From Vibrio rumoiensis 1S-45 (lineage in GTDB: Bacteria > Pseudomonadota > Gammaproteobacteria > Enterobacterales > Vibrionaceae), in the NCBI RefSeq assembly GCF_000286955.2, contig NZ_AJYK02000062.1, forward strand, positions 1-64,000: DNA of 64,000 bases. Direction: 5' to 3'. Each line of letters begins with the position of its first letter. The stretch's first letter is position 1. The position numbers and the translations under genes are program-made. The notes beneath the pieces are model-generated. The model had not been told where the DNA came from and ran no database searches. It saw only the letters and a list, made by a program, of their open reading frames with translations. Below, in pieces: positions 42,315 to 51,469 of this stretch.

Positions 42315-42528
42315 ACTTTGTCCTATTTTTATTGTCTTAAAGTCTATTGATTCTTTCAGTGTATATTTATTATTTGAAATAAAACTGGGAAGTATTCTAA
42401 CAAGAAACACTGAGTGCGCCATGCTTTGTGGGTATAAATACCCTTGTGATTGGTGTACTTTATACTCACTGTTACCTGACTACGGCATTGATAGAATTCA
42501 ATCACCACTTACGATTTGAGAGTTAAAC

Positions 42529-44283
42529 ATGTACAAGGACTTTTTTGGCCTATCTGAATTACCATTTACTATAGTACCTAGCTCTCGTTATATCTTCCTT
42601 AGCGCCAGACATCGTGAAGCGATGAATCACCTTCAAGCGGGATTGGGCGGCGGTGGAGGTTTTGCCTTACTCACAGGGGAAGTCGGAACGGGTAAAACTA
42701 CGGTATCGAAAGCGTTATTATCGGTGCTGGAAAGCAACATAAAAACCGGGCTTATTCTCAATCCAACGTATACGAGCATTGAGTTGCTTGAATCCATTTG
42801 TGATGAGTTTTCAATTGAATATCAAACGCCTGCAAGCTTAAAACAGTTAACTCAAGCCATTTATCAATATTTATTAGATAACCACGCGCAAGGCATTCAA
42901 ACTCTGTTACTGATTGATGAAGCACAACATCTTTCAGCGGATGTGTTGGAGCAATTACGCCTGTTAACCAATCTAGAAACCGAAAGCCAAAAGCTATTAC
43001 GAGTGCTTTTGATTGGTCAGCCTGAATTACAATATAAGTTGCAAACAGAAGAATTGAGGCAGCTAGCACAACGTATTACTGGTCGATATCATTTGTTGCC
43101 TTTAACCGATCAAGAAGTGGCTCAATACATTCAATTTCGTTTGCAAGTGGCGGGGTGTCGTTATGAAGTGTTCTCGACAAAGGCAGTTAAAGCTATCGCA
43201 AAGCAAACTCAAGGTGTGCCTAGGTTAATCAATTTAGTGTGTGATAAATGCATGCTATATGCTTACTACGGTGGAGAAGCTTCGGTTTCAGGTTCGGTAG
43301 CTGAAAAAGCGTGTGAGGATGTGATGACTTTTCAGCGCCCTATCGGCAGTCATAATCCTTTAGCTCAATCTGGCGGGCAGTATGCTGCGCCTTCTCATCG
43401 CTCAATCATGCCTTATCTTCTTAGCCTGAGTTTAGGGCTGATGCTTGCTGCTGGTGCTTGGTTTGTTTTACCGAGCTATATATCGTCATTAAGTGCGATG
43501 TCGCCGAGCAGTGAAAATTTGCTTCCGATGGAAACAGAGCAACCAGCAGTGCCTGTGGAACAAGCTTTTAAGGAAGAAGCAGCCCCGAACAGCACTATGC
43601 AGCAAACCAATCTAAATGCCTTATTACCTAGAGAGCGCGAACAAACTGCAAGCTTTTCTGGTGTGGATGACATCATTTCACCTTTGGTTACTCAAAGTCA
43701 TAACCCTATAGCGGCAATGCAGACTTTATTCTCTCTATGGGGTTATCAAGTTTCTAGCCATGAAGCCAATTGCAGAGATGCAGAAAGGGGAGAGTTGTAT
43801 TGTTACCAGCAAAGCGGAAACCTCACCGATCTTGCTACGATTAATCGCCCGGCGATGTTAACGCTTCAAGATCAATATAGAACTTACTTTTCTGTGCTAT
43901 ATCGTCTTACCGATACGCATGCGCAGTTATTACTGGCGGGAAAGCGAGTCGAAGTTCCGATTGAATGGCTTAAAAAACATTGGAGTGGTGAATACCAATT
44001 GCTATGGCACAGCGATATGGCCGATCAAACCTTAAAGTTGTATTCACAAGGCGAGGAAGTGCAAAAGCTTAATCGTTTGTTGTCTCAAGTGCTAGGTGAG
44101 CCATTAAGCGCGACCGAACGATTCGATCAAACGGTGAAAACTAAAGTGGAAGCGTTTCAAATGTGGCAAGGTATCGATGTTGATGGCATTGCAGGTAAAA
44201 AAACGCTCATGCTATTAGACAGCTATGTGAACCGTAATGCCCCTGTGATTGTGGCTAAAATTGATGACAAGGACAGTGAATAA
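42529..44283 (+). CDS. gspA: Type II secretion ATPase GspA (ExeA) with peptidoglycan-binding domain
   Basis: This 584-residue protein is the ExeA/GspA ATPase that helps the type II secretin pass the cell wall. It has an AAA domain with Walker A GEVGTGKTT (Lys56) and Walker B LLLIDEAQ (Asp130, Glu131), a single membrane helix near 293-315, and a periplasmic part. The part ends in a peptidoglycan-binding fold (VKTKVEAFQMWQGIDVDG). The start codon of gspB overlaps its stop (TAATG). The other gsp genes are not in the window. Confidence 0.93.
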   Translation: MYKDFFGLSELPFTIVPSSRYIFLSARHREAMNHLQAGLGGGGGFALLTGEVGTGKTTVSKALLSVLESNIKTGLILNPTYTSIELLESICDEFSIEYQTPASLKQLTQAIYQYLLDNHAQGIQTLLLIDEAQHLSADVLEQLRLLTNLETESQKLLRVLLIGQPELQYKLQTEELRQLAQRITGRYHLLPLTDQEVAQYIQFRLQVAGCRYEVFSTKAVKAIAKQTQGVPRLINLVCDKCMLYAYYGGEASVSGSVAEKACEDVMTFQRPIGSHNPLAQSGGQYAAPSHRSIMPYLLSLSLGLMLAAGAWFVLPSYISSLSAMSPSSENLLPMETEQPAVPVEQAFKEEAAPNSTMQQTNLNALLPREREQTASFSGVDDIISPLVTQSHNPIAAMQTLFSLWGYQVSSHEANCRDAERGELYCYQQSGNLTDLATINRPAMLTLQDQYRTYFSVLYRLTDTHAQLLLAGKRVEVPIEWLKKHWSGEYQLLWHSDMADQTLKLYSQGEEVQKLNRLLSQVLGEPLSATERFDQTVKTKVEAFQMWQGIDVDGIAGKKTLMLLDSYVNRNAPVIVAKIDDKDSE

Positions 44284-45176
44284 TGTCAGAAGTAATGAAA
44301 GCTTTACAGCAATCAGAGCAGGCGTATCAAGCACAATCAGCACCTAAAATGCCCAATGCTCATGGACATTACATGCAAACCAAACCTTTTAATAAAGGGC
44401 TGGTGGTATTACTGGCTGCGTTGCCTGTTGCATTGGTGCTAGGAGCGGTATTTTTTTATCATCAAGCCAATAATGCCAGCTCAGAGGTTGGAGTTGCTAA
44501 AGACGAACTGCCAGTCGAAGAGTCTGTAATATCTCAAGAATCACCCGCCGCTGAGCCAGAAAACCTGACTCAACAAGACTCGGTTGAGGTGGCGCCAGTT
44601 CAAGCTCGGTTATTACCATATCCAGAAATAGAGGCCACCAAGACTTTACCTGCACCGAAAGTGAAAGCGCCTTCACCATCGGCACCTGTGAATAGCTCGG
44701 TAAATCGAACTGCTCAAACATCTTCTAGACGCGCAGATGGTGGCACTATTATTAAAACTGATCAGATTAATATGGATGATCAAAATAGTGACTGGGGAGT
44801 TAATGAATTGGATCTCTCTGGAGTCTCTCCTGAGTTAGCTGAAATTTTTAGAACGGCAATCGATTCACCGGCTGCGAGCAGAAAAAAAGCAGCAACTGCA
44901 GCACAAACGTCAATGCAACTGCCGCAAGGTACGGTTAATTTAGTCGGAAATGAAAAACAATACGCTGGATACTTGCCAAAAATGAACTTTGAAACTCATA
45001 TGTACTCTTCTCAACCGACGAGCCGCTGGATCAAAGTGAATGGAACAGAAGCCCATGAAGGCGATTGGATTGTCGGTGACTCAGTGAAATTAGATAAGAT
45101 TTTACCGGGCAGTTTAGTTATCCAATTTGATGGACAGCTCATTCAAGTACCTGCTCTCTATGAGTGGAACGGCTAG
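44283..45176 (+). CDS. gspB: Type II secretion protein GspB (ExeB)
   Basis: This 297-residue membrane protein has a short cytoplasmic start (MSEVMKALQQSEQAY), one helix (about 39-60) and a proline-rich periplasmic stretch. Its C-terminal GspB domain contains LPKMNFETHMYSSQP and ends VPALYEWNG. It pairs with GspA in inserting the secretin. Confidence 0.92.
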   Translation: MSEVMKALQQSEQAYQAQSAPKMPNAHGHYMQTKPFNKGLVVLLAALPVALVLGAVFFYHQANNASSEVGVAKDELPVEESVISQESPAAEPENLTQQDSVEVAPVQARLLPYPEIEATKTLPAPKVKAPSPSAPVNSSVNRTAQTSSRRADGGTIIKTDQINMDDQNSDWGVNELDLSGVSPELAEIFRTAIDSPAASRKKAATAAQTSMQLPQGTVNLVGNEKQYAGYLPKMNFETHMYSSQPTSRWIKVNGTEAHEGDWIVGDSVKLDKILPGSLVIQFDGQLIQVPALYEWNG

Positions 45177-45309
45177 GTCAGCACACAATCTTGCAACGTG
45201 AGCGTTTCCTTAATGATAATCTCGTAAAATAACACCTGTGGCACAATGTTTGCTGTTGTTTTAATGGTAGACTTCGACAGTTTGTTTTTTTATAGAGAGG
45301 AAGGTGAGT

Positions 45310-46563
45310 ATGTTGCAGGTTTTACAAGGTGCACAAATGCTGTTTGTGGCATTTGGAGCATTGGTATTAGTGCCATTGTTAACCGGGCTAGACCCGAGTG
45401 TTGCATTATTTGGTGCAGGTATCGGTACCTTAATCTTTCAGATGATTACCAAGCGAAGCGTTCCTATTTTTCTTGCCTCTTCTTTCGCTTTCATTGCTCC
45501 AATTATGTATGGAATCCAAGCATGGGGCGTTGCAAGCACCATGGGCGGATTGATGGTTGCTGGTGCGGTTTATGTGGTTTTAGGCGCAGTAATTAAAGTA
45601 CGCGGAGTGGGTTTCATTCATAAGCTGTTGCCTCCGGTGGTTGTAGGCCCCGTGATCATGGTGATTGGTTTAGGTTTGGCTCCGGCAGCCGTAAATATGG
45701 CGCTGGGTAAAAGCGGTGATGGCGCGATTCAAATCGTCACCCATGATGCGGCGTTGTGGATTTCCGCCGTATCGCTATTGGTGACGATAGCTTTAAGTGT
45801 GCTGGGTAAAGGTTTCTTTAAATTAGTGCCTATTTTAGGTGGCATTGTTTCTGGTTACGCGATGAGTTTGTTCTTTGGCGTGGTTGATTTTACCCCGGTT
45901 CAACAAGCGTCATGGTTCGCTTTGCCGAATTTCACTTTCCCTGAATTTAATATCAATGCTGTACTGTTTATGATCCCTGTCGCCATTGCGCCTGCAGTTG
46001 AACATGTTGGTGATATTCTTGCGATTTCAAATGTCACTAAAAAAGATTACCTGAAAAAGCCGGGTTTGCACCGCACCATGACAGGAGACGGTGTCGCGAC
46101 TATGGCAGCGGCGATGTTTGGCGCACCACCTAACACTACCTATTCTGAAGTCACTGGCGCAGTGATGCTAACTAAGGCCTTTAATCCAGTGATCATGACC
46201 TGGGCGGCAGTGACTGCTCTCGTATTGGCTTTCGTGGGAAAATTAGGCGCTGTGCTTCAAACCATTCCGGTTCCTGTGATGGGCGGTATTATGATTTTAT
46301 TGTTTGGTTCGATTGCTGTTGTTGGCTTAAATACCTTAATCAGAAACCAAGTGGATTTACATAAATCACGTAACTTAGTGATTGTGGCGGTGACGTTAGT
46401 TTTTGGTATCGGTGGAATGGCCTTTGGTATTGGTGAGTTTAGCCTGCAAGGTGTGAGCTTATGCGGTATTGTGGCGATTGTATTGAACTTAGTGTTACCG
46501 AAAGATATTGGGGAAAACCATGTCGTAGATAATGCGCAAATGGAATCTGAAGCTGAAAAGTAA
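45310..46563 (+). CDS. uraA: Uracil permease UraA
   Basis: This 417-residue transporter of the NCS2 family takes up uracil with protons. There are about 12 to 14 hydrophobic segments. Conserved residues include the VEHVGDI block (about 229-235), PPNTTYSE, and KDYLKKPGLHRTMTGDG. ATG 45310 has AAGG five bases upstream. GTG 45304 is also possible and would add two residues. Confidence 0.93.
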   Translation: MLQVLQGAQMLFVAFGALVLVPLLTGLDPSVALFGAGIGTLIFQMITKRSVPIFLASSFAFIAPIMYGIQAWGVASTMGGLMVAGAVYVVLGAVIKVRGVGFIHKLLPPVVVGPVIMVIGLGLAPAAVNMALGKSGDGAIQIVTHDAALWISAVSLLVTIALSVLGKGFFKLVPILGGIVSGYAMSLFFGVVDFTPVQQASWFALPNFTFPEFNINAVLFMIPVAIAPAVEHVGDILAISNVTKKDYLKKPGLHRTMTGDGVATMAAAMFGAPPNTTYSEVTGAVMLTKAFNPVIMTWAAVTALVLAFVGKLGAVLQTIPVPVMGGIMILLFGSIAVVGLNTLIRNQVDLHKSRNLVIVAVTLVFGIGGMAFGIGEFSLQGVSLCGIVAIVLNLVLPKDIGENHVVDNAQMESEAEK

Positions 46564-46611
46564 AACCTTTTGACTGAAAGCTATTCAGTCCAAGGTATAA
46601 ATATTACTAAT

Positions 46612-46643
46612 AAAAAACGTGCATCGAAATGCACGTTTTTTTG
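46612..46643. terminator. Terminator after uraA
   Basis: AACGTGCAT and ATGCACGTT (about 46616-46637) form a stem with loop CGAA and long A and T runs; it can serve uraA and the converging ygiM. Confidence 0.92.
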
Positions 46644-46730
46644 TTTCTGACGTTAACCATTTTAGAGGTTAACAAAGCTGTGAAGGTTAATAATACTGCA
46701 GGTTAATAACCTTGAATGAATAGCGTGCGA

Positions 46731-47342
46731 TTAAGCCCATCCACCGTTGTTTTTCTTACGACGAGGAATGATGTGAGGAAGCACTAAACCAAACAATAGA
46801 CCTAAACCTGCCACACCACCACCGTACATGAAGTAGCGTAATAGTAAGTCTTCTTTTTGAGTATCAATCTTAGCTCTTAGAGAGCGAACTTCTTCTTGAG
46901 ACTCAGTGAGCTGCTGGTTGATATCACGATAGTTGGTTTCTAAATCGGTAATTTGTTGCTTGCTCAATTTCAACGAACTGATGAGGCCAGCTTTCTCTGT
47001 ATCAGAAGTTTGCTCGGCATTATCCAATTTATCTTTCACTATCGCGAGTTCTTTTTCCACTTCAGGAAGGCGAATAGACATGCTGACATCTTGAGTCACA
47101 TATTTACTTTCAACCCAACCTTTGCGGCCTTTACTGTCGATGATTTGCGTAAAACCACTCGATTTATTGTTCGACAGAACTTGTATTGGTTCACCAGCAT
47201 TTACACTGCCGATAATACGGAAGTCGTTACTTGGGCCCGAATGAACATAGGTGAAAAGTTTGTCTGAAATATAAGAGTCACGCGCGTATGTCATTGGAGC
47301 AAAAAAACATGCCAATAGTACTAAGCAAAGAAGCTTTTTCAC
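46731..47342 (-). CDS. ygiM: SH3 domain protein of the YgiM family (TIGR04211)
   Basis: This 203-residue protein has a signal peptide (cleavage after about TYA), a bacterial SH3 domain (about 26-85, YVHSGPSNDFR and KGRKGWVESKYV) and a long coiled coil (about 92-165). A C-terminal membrane helix (about 172-191) precedes a basic tail. It is probably anchored in the inner membrane with the SH3 domain in the periplasm. E. coli ygiM lies next to cca; here it is about 4 kb away. Confidence 0.9.
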   Translation of the reverse strand: MKKLLCLVLLACFFAPMTYARDSYISDKLFTYVHSGPSNDFRIIGSVNAGEPIQVLSNNKSSGFTQIIDSKGRKGWVESKYVTQDVSMSIRLPEVEKELAIVKDKLDNAEQTSDTEKAGLISSLKLSKQQITDLETNYRDINQQLTESQEEVRSLRAKIDTQKEDLLLRYFMYGGGVAGLGLLFGLVLPHIIPRRKKNNGGWA

Positions 47343-47478
47343 ATTTTGTCCCTTTTTATTGATGTGAAACTAGGGCTAGGTGTCATTAGACACTTATGTA
47401 TCACGATTTTACGATCGGAAATCCTAGATTAGATATGCATTAAATGAATAGTAAGAAGTTTACTCTTAAGGTGCAACA

Positions 47479-47508
47479 AAAGAGGGAGCTTTCGCTCCCT
47501 CTTTTTAC
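47479..47508 (-). terminator. Terminator after pitA
   Basis: AGAGGGAGC (47481-47489) and GCTCCCTCT (47494-47502) with loop TTTC, flanked by A's and T's; it lies about 70 bases past the pitA stop. Confidence 0.88.
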
Positions 47509-47574
47509 TTCCTGATAATAATTATGACACAGCTTTGACAGAATGCCTTTACCGAGTGCCTAATTCTGCTTTAC

Positions 47575-48834
47575 CTAGGAAAACATTGCCTGAATCGCAT
47601 AGAAGAATACGATCGACAGAACCGCACCGGCAGGCAAAGTGATAATCCACGATGCTACGATGTTACGAACAACACCTAGGTTAAGCGCCGCAATACCACG
47701 AGCAAAACCAACGCCCAGAACTGCACCAACTAGGGTTTGTGTAGTCGAAATTGGTAAGCCAGTACCTGAAGCTAATACCACTGTTGTTGCAGTGGCAAGT
47801 TGTGCGGCAAAGCCACGGCTAGGCGTGAGTTCAGTAATACCTGTACCCACGGTCGCCATTACTTTATGACCCATAGTGGCAAGACCAACCACAATACCAA
47901 TACCGCCAAGAGGAAGAATCCACCATGCGATAGAGCTTTTCGCTGTCAATTCACCCATATTTTGCACAGTAGAAACCACTGCAGAGAGAGGACCGATTGC
48001 ATTGGCTACATCATTTGAACCATGAGCAAACGCCATAGCACAAGCGGTGATAACCATAAGAACACTGAAGATGCTTTCCACACCTGCAAAGCTGTGGTCT
48101 TCTTCTTGGTTGGCAAATTTTCGATTGATGTATAGGTAACCGCAGAGCATCACGATAGCAGAAACTAATGCTGAATATACCCAAGCTTCACTGTGAGTCA
48201 GGTGCAAGCCAACATGTTTCAGACCTTTTTTAATGGTAACCAATGCGATAACCATTGTGGTGATGAACATGTAAACAGGCACAAAACGTTTGGCGTTTGC
48301 GACCGGGTTTTCAGTGTCAAATATCAGTCGTTGTGCACTGACAAATATCCCATAAGCAAAAATACCGGCTATAAACGGGGTGACAATCCAACTCCCCACA
48401 ATACCTTGTACCGAATGCCAATCAACCCCTTGAGTACCAACAGACACACAAGCAAAACCGATGATAGCACCGATGATGGAGTGAGTGGTTGATACTGGCC
48501 AACCCATGTAAGAAGCAAGTAACAACCAAGTACCAGCGGCTAAAAGCGCTGACATCATTCCGTAGACTAAAACGTCTGGTTGAGCGGTGTAATAAGAAGT
48601 ATCAATGACTCCTTTACGAATCGTGTCCGTTACTTCACCACCTGCGAGATAAGCACCAGCAAATTCGAAGATCATAGCAATGAAAATTGCTTGTTTTACT
48701 GTTAGAGCTTTAGAACCAACAGATGTACCCATGGCATTGGCAACATCGTTTGCACCAATACCAACAGCCATTAGGAAACCAAATAACGCTGCAACTATAA
48801 TTAAAATAGTGCCGTAGTTTGCGAGGATATCCAT
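47575..48834 (-). CDS. pitA: Low-affinity inorganic phosphate transporter PitA
   Basis: This 419-residue transporter of the PiT family has two signature repeats: GIGANDVANAMGTSVGSKAL (about 26-45) and AFAHGSNDVANAIGPL (about 270-285). About ten hydrophobic segments are present. ATG 48834 with AGG upstream is the likely start; the frame continues to 48870 without a ribosome site. The gene follows a DUF47 partner after 117 bases. Confidence 0.93.
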   Translation of the reverse strand: MDILANYGTILIIVAALFGFLMAVGIGANDVANAMGTSVGSKALTVKQAIFIAMIFEFAGAYLAGGEVTDTIRKGVIDTSYYTAQPDVLVYGMMSALLAAGTWLLLASYMGWPVSTTHSIIGAIIGFACVSVGTQGVDWHSVQGIVGSWIVTPFIAGIFAYGIFVSAQRLIFDTENPVANAKRFVPVYMFITTMVIALVTIKKGLKHVGLHLTHSEAWVYSALVSAIVMLCGYLYINRKFANQEEDHSFAGVESIFSVLMVITACAMAFAHGSNDVANAIGPLSAVVSTVQNMGELTAKSSIAWWILPLGGIGIVVGLATMGHKVMATVGTGITELTPSRGFAAQLATATTVVLASGTGLPISTTQTLVGAVLGVGFARGIAALNLGVVRNIVASWIITLPAGAVLSIVFFYAIQAMFS

Positions 48835-48951
48835 CGTAATACCTAGTTTTTGAGATAACAATTTAGGCAAGTTGTTTGTAGGGAATCACACCCCACACTT
48901 ACCGTGTTAGTTATTTATTACTGTATTTATTTACTTTCGTTGAATCGAACG

Positions 48952-49632
48952 TTATGAACGAGACAACATGACTTCCAAACGAGCACCCACACGTTGTGCT
49001 TGATCGGCAATTCCGCCAACCCATTCAAGAATTTTGTATAAGAATACAATATCGATTGGGTTATATTTTGATTCCACTTCCATCAACTGCTGACGTAAAT
49101 CGATTTGCATCGTATCAGTATCGTCTTCAATTTCATCTAATTGATTGATCATTTCTGCAACTAAGGTTACTTCACGACCTTTAAAGCCTGTTTCTAGCAG
49201 CTCATCTAATTCATGGATCACTTTTTGAGCTTGAAGTGCAGCATCAAGGCAGCGTACAACATAAGCTGCAAAAGCTTCTTGCATAGAAGGTGGGATCTCT
49301 AACTTACGACCAATCACACGACCTGCGATATCTTTCGCAAGGTTCGCAAGTTTGTCTTGTTGAGTAAGTAATTCGAGCATGTCAGTACGGTCGACTGGCA
49401 TGAAAAGTCCGCGAGGTAATTTAAGACGAATTTCTCTTTTTAGAGAATCGGCTTCACGTTCAAGGCGAGAAATGGTTTCACGAATACGATTCGCTTCTTC
49501 CCAATTGCCTTCCGCGCACACTTCAAAGAAAGGGATAAGGTGCGAACAGCATTCGTTCACACAAACAACGTGTTCTTGCAAAGGCTTAATAGGGGACTTT
49601 GCAAACAACCCCATTATTGTATTTACTGGCAT
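48952..49632 (-). CDS. DUF47 family phosphate-transport accessory protein (TIGR00153)
   Basis: This 226-residue, all-helical, acidic cytoplasmic protein is of the DUF47/PhoU-like family that accompanies Pit transporters. Recognisable stretches are MGLFAKSPIKPLQEH, LKREIRLKLPRGLFMPVDR and QLDEIEDDTD. It probably modulates PitA. ATG 49632 has AGGTTG nine bases upstream. Confidence 0.92.
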   Translation of the reverse strand: MPVNTIMGLFAKSPIKPLQEHVVCVNECCSHLIPFFEVCAEGNWEEANRIRETISRLEREADSLKREIRLKLPRGLFMPVDRTDMLELLTQQDKLANLAKDIAGRVIGRKLEIPPSMQEAFAAYVVRCLDAALQAQKVIHELDELLETGFKGREVTLVAEMINQLDEIEDDTDTMQIDLRQQLMEVESKYNPIDIVFLYKILEWVGGIADQAQRVGARLEVMLSRS

Positions 49633-49842
49633 GGTTATTCAACCTACAAAAAAAATAGAACCCATAGGACATTTGGCCTTTTAGTATCGGTCAAATGCTG
49701 GACAGTGCTACAAAGTCGCGCATGTTAACTTAATCTTACAGCCATTCCTACTGTTTTAGATCATGATTAAGTCGTTATTTCTTTCTTGCTCAGCGCCGCA
49801 TTCCACAATATGCTTTTACTGTCATTCACGATAGGTATCAGC

Positions 49843-51360
49843 ATGGAAACCGAGATAGAACTTAAGCTTTTTGTTTCACCTGAATTTTCAGATATTTTAA
49901 AACAAAAAATTGCCGACTATAAAGTCCTCCAACATAGCTGCAAAGATCTAGGCAATATCTATTTTGATACGCCTGATCAGTGGCTACGTCAGCATGATAT
50001 TGGCTTTCGCATTCGCCGCGTCGATGATGTATTTGTGCAAACGGTCAAAACCTCTGGCCGTGTTGTTGCTGGCCTTCATCAACGACCAGAATATAATGCG
50101 GAGCATGATAGTAACGAGCCCAATCTTTTGTTGCACCCTGATGATATTTGGCCATTAGGGCGAGATGTGCAAGTTTTACAGCAAGAAATTTTCCCACTAT
50201 TTTCAACGAATTTTCGCCGAGAGCAATGGCTGCTTAGTATGTCAGATGGCAGCCAGATAGAAGTTGCTTTTGATCAAGGTGTGGTGATTGCTGCAGAACA
50301 AGAAAGCCCTATTTGCGAAGTGGAGCTTGAGCTTAAGTCTGGTCAAACCGAGTCTTTATTTGCATTGGCTCGCACTTTATCCGATCAAGGCGGTATGCGT
50401 CTTGGCAACTTAAGTAAGGCGGCAAGAGGGTATCGCTTAGCTCACAATCATATTGCAGATCCTGTACTCGATTTCTCTTTGGTTGAAACCGACCCGAAAC
50501 ACAGTGTCGAAGAGTGTTTTATCCAGTCCCTTGAACATGGTTTGTCTCATTGGCATTACCATGAACAACTCTATACAGAGCAAGAATCAATCGAAGCTCT
50601 TGAGCAAATCAACTATGCGATAGGTTTTATTCGTCAGTTATTTTACGTCTACGGTGGGATCATTCCACGTCGTGCGAGTGCTCTATTGCGCCAAGAGTTC
50701 AAATGGCTAGAAGAAGAGCTAGTATGGCTAAAAAGGTTACACTTTTTAAATGATCTAACAGAAGACAAAGGCTACACCTTACGAAAGCTCGATTGTCAAA
50801 AGCAGTTGGTGACAGCGCTTAATGAACAAAAAGAAGCGCTGCCTTCTCGAGAGTCCATGTTAAACCTCTTTGAATCAGCTCGCTATACCGCGGTATTGCT
50901 CGACTTAAGTCGCTGGATATTATCCAAAGGCTGGCAGCCATTTTTAGATGATAAAGCGCGTGAAAAAATGTCGAGAGATGTTAAACCTTTCGCTATTAAG
51001 CAATTGGATCGCAGTTGGGCTGAATTGATTGAAGTTTTTCCAGTTGAGCGTGAGTTTTCTCGTCAAGACTATATAGATCAACAAATGCGCTTAAAGCGTA
51101 ATTTATATACTGGATTGGCATTTGCTTATTTATTTGACTTAGATATGCGTACCCAATTTCGACTACCGTGGGTCGATTTATTGGAAGGGATTGATGATTT
51201 ATTGTCGTTAATGCCATTACAATTATTGCATGCCGATTTAGAAGATGATCAACAAGAACAGCTTGAACGTTGGCTTCGCAGGCAAGAGTTGTCAATTTTG
51301 CATGCTATGGATAAAACGCGAGCTCGCTGCACAGAACTTCAGCCTTATTGGCATGGTTAA
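49843..51360 (+). CDS. ygiF: Inorganic triphosphatase YgiF (CYTH-CHAD)
   Basis: This 505-residue protein has an N-terminal CYTH domain (ETEIELKL at 2-9, the ExExK metal motif; VQTVKTSGR) and a C-terminal CHAD domain (about 215-500) that binds polyphosphate. YgiF hydrolyses tripolyphosphate. ATG 49843 opens the CYTH motif, so 49786 is too early. It precedes glnE after 109 bases, as in E. coli. Confidence 0.93.
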   Translation: METEIELKLFVSPEFSDILKQKIADYKVLQHSCKDLGNIYFDTPDQWLRQHDIGFRIRRVDDVFVQTVKTSGRVVAGLHQRPEYNAEHDSNEPNLLLHPDDIWPLGRDVQVLQQEIFPLFSTNFRREQWLLSMSDGSQIEVAFDQGVVIAAEQESPICEVELELKSGQTESLFALARTLSDQGGMRLGNLSKAARGYRLAHNHIADPVLDFSLVETDPKHSVEECFIQSLEHGLSHWHYHEQLYTEQESIEALEQINYAIGFIRQLFYVYGGIIPRRASALLRQEFKWLEEELVWLKRLHFLNDLTEDKGYTLRKLDCQKQLVTALNEQKEALPSRESMLNLFESARYTAVLLDLSRWILSKGWQPFLDDKAREKMSRDVKPFAIKQLDRSWAELIEVFPVEREFSRQDYIDQQMRLKRNLYTGLAFAYLFDLDMRTQFRLPWVDLLEGIDDLLSLMPLQLLHADLEDDQQEQLERWLRRQELSILHAMDKTRARCTELQPYWHG

Positions 51361-51469
51361 CAATTAACATAGCTAACTATCGGTATGTTTTACTATCGAT
51401 ATGTTTTGCTAAAGAAAGTTAATTCTGATTTGCAGTAATAATGGACGATTAAGGAAGCAAGGGATCACT

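Noticed and set aside
42315..42422. N-terminal extension of Cca
   Set aside because: GTG 42314 has a ribosome site and matches the normal protein start; the extension is not part of the fold.
42427..42444. GGGTATAAATACCC palindrome between cca and gspA as another copy of the ERIC-like repeat
   Set aside because: It shares only the TATACCC core and none of the inner sequence; probably a promoter-region palindrome.
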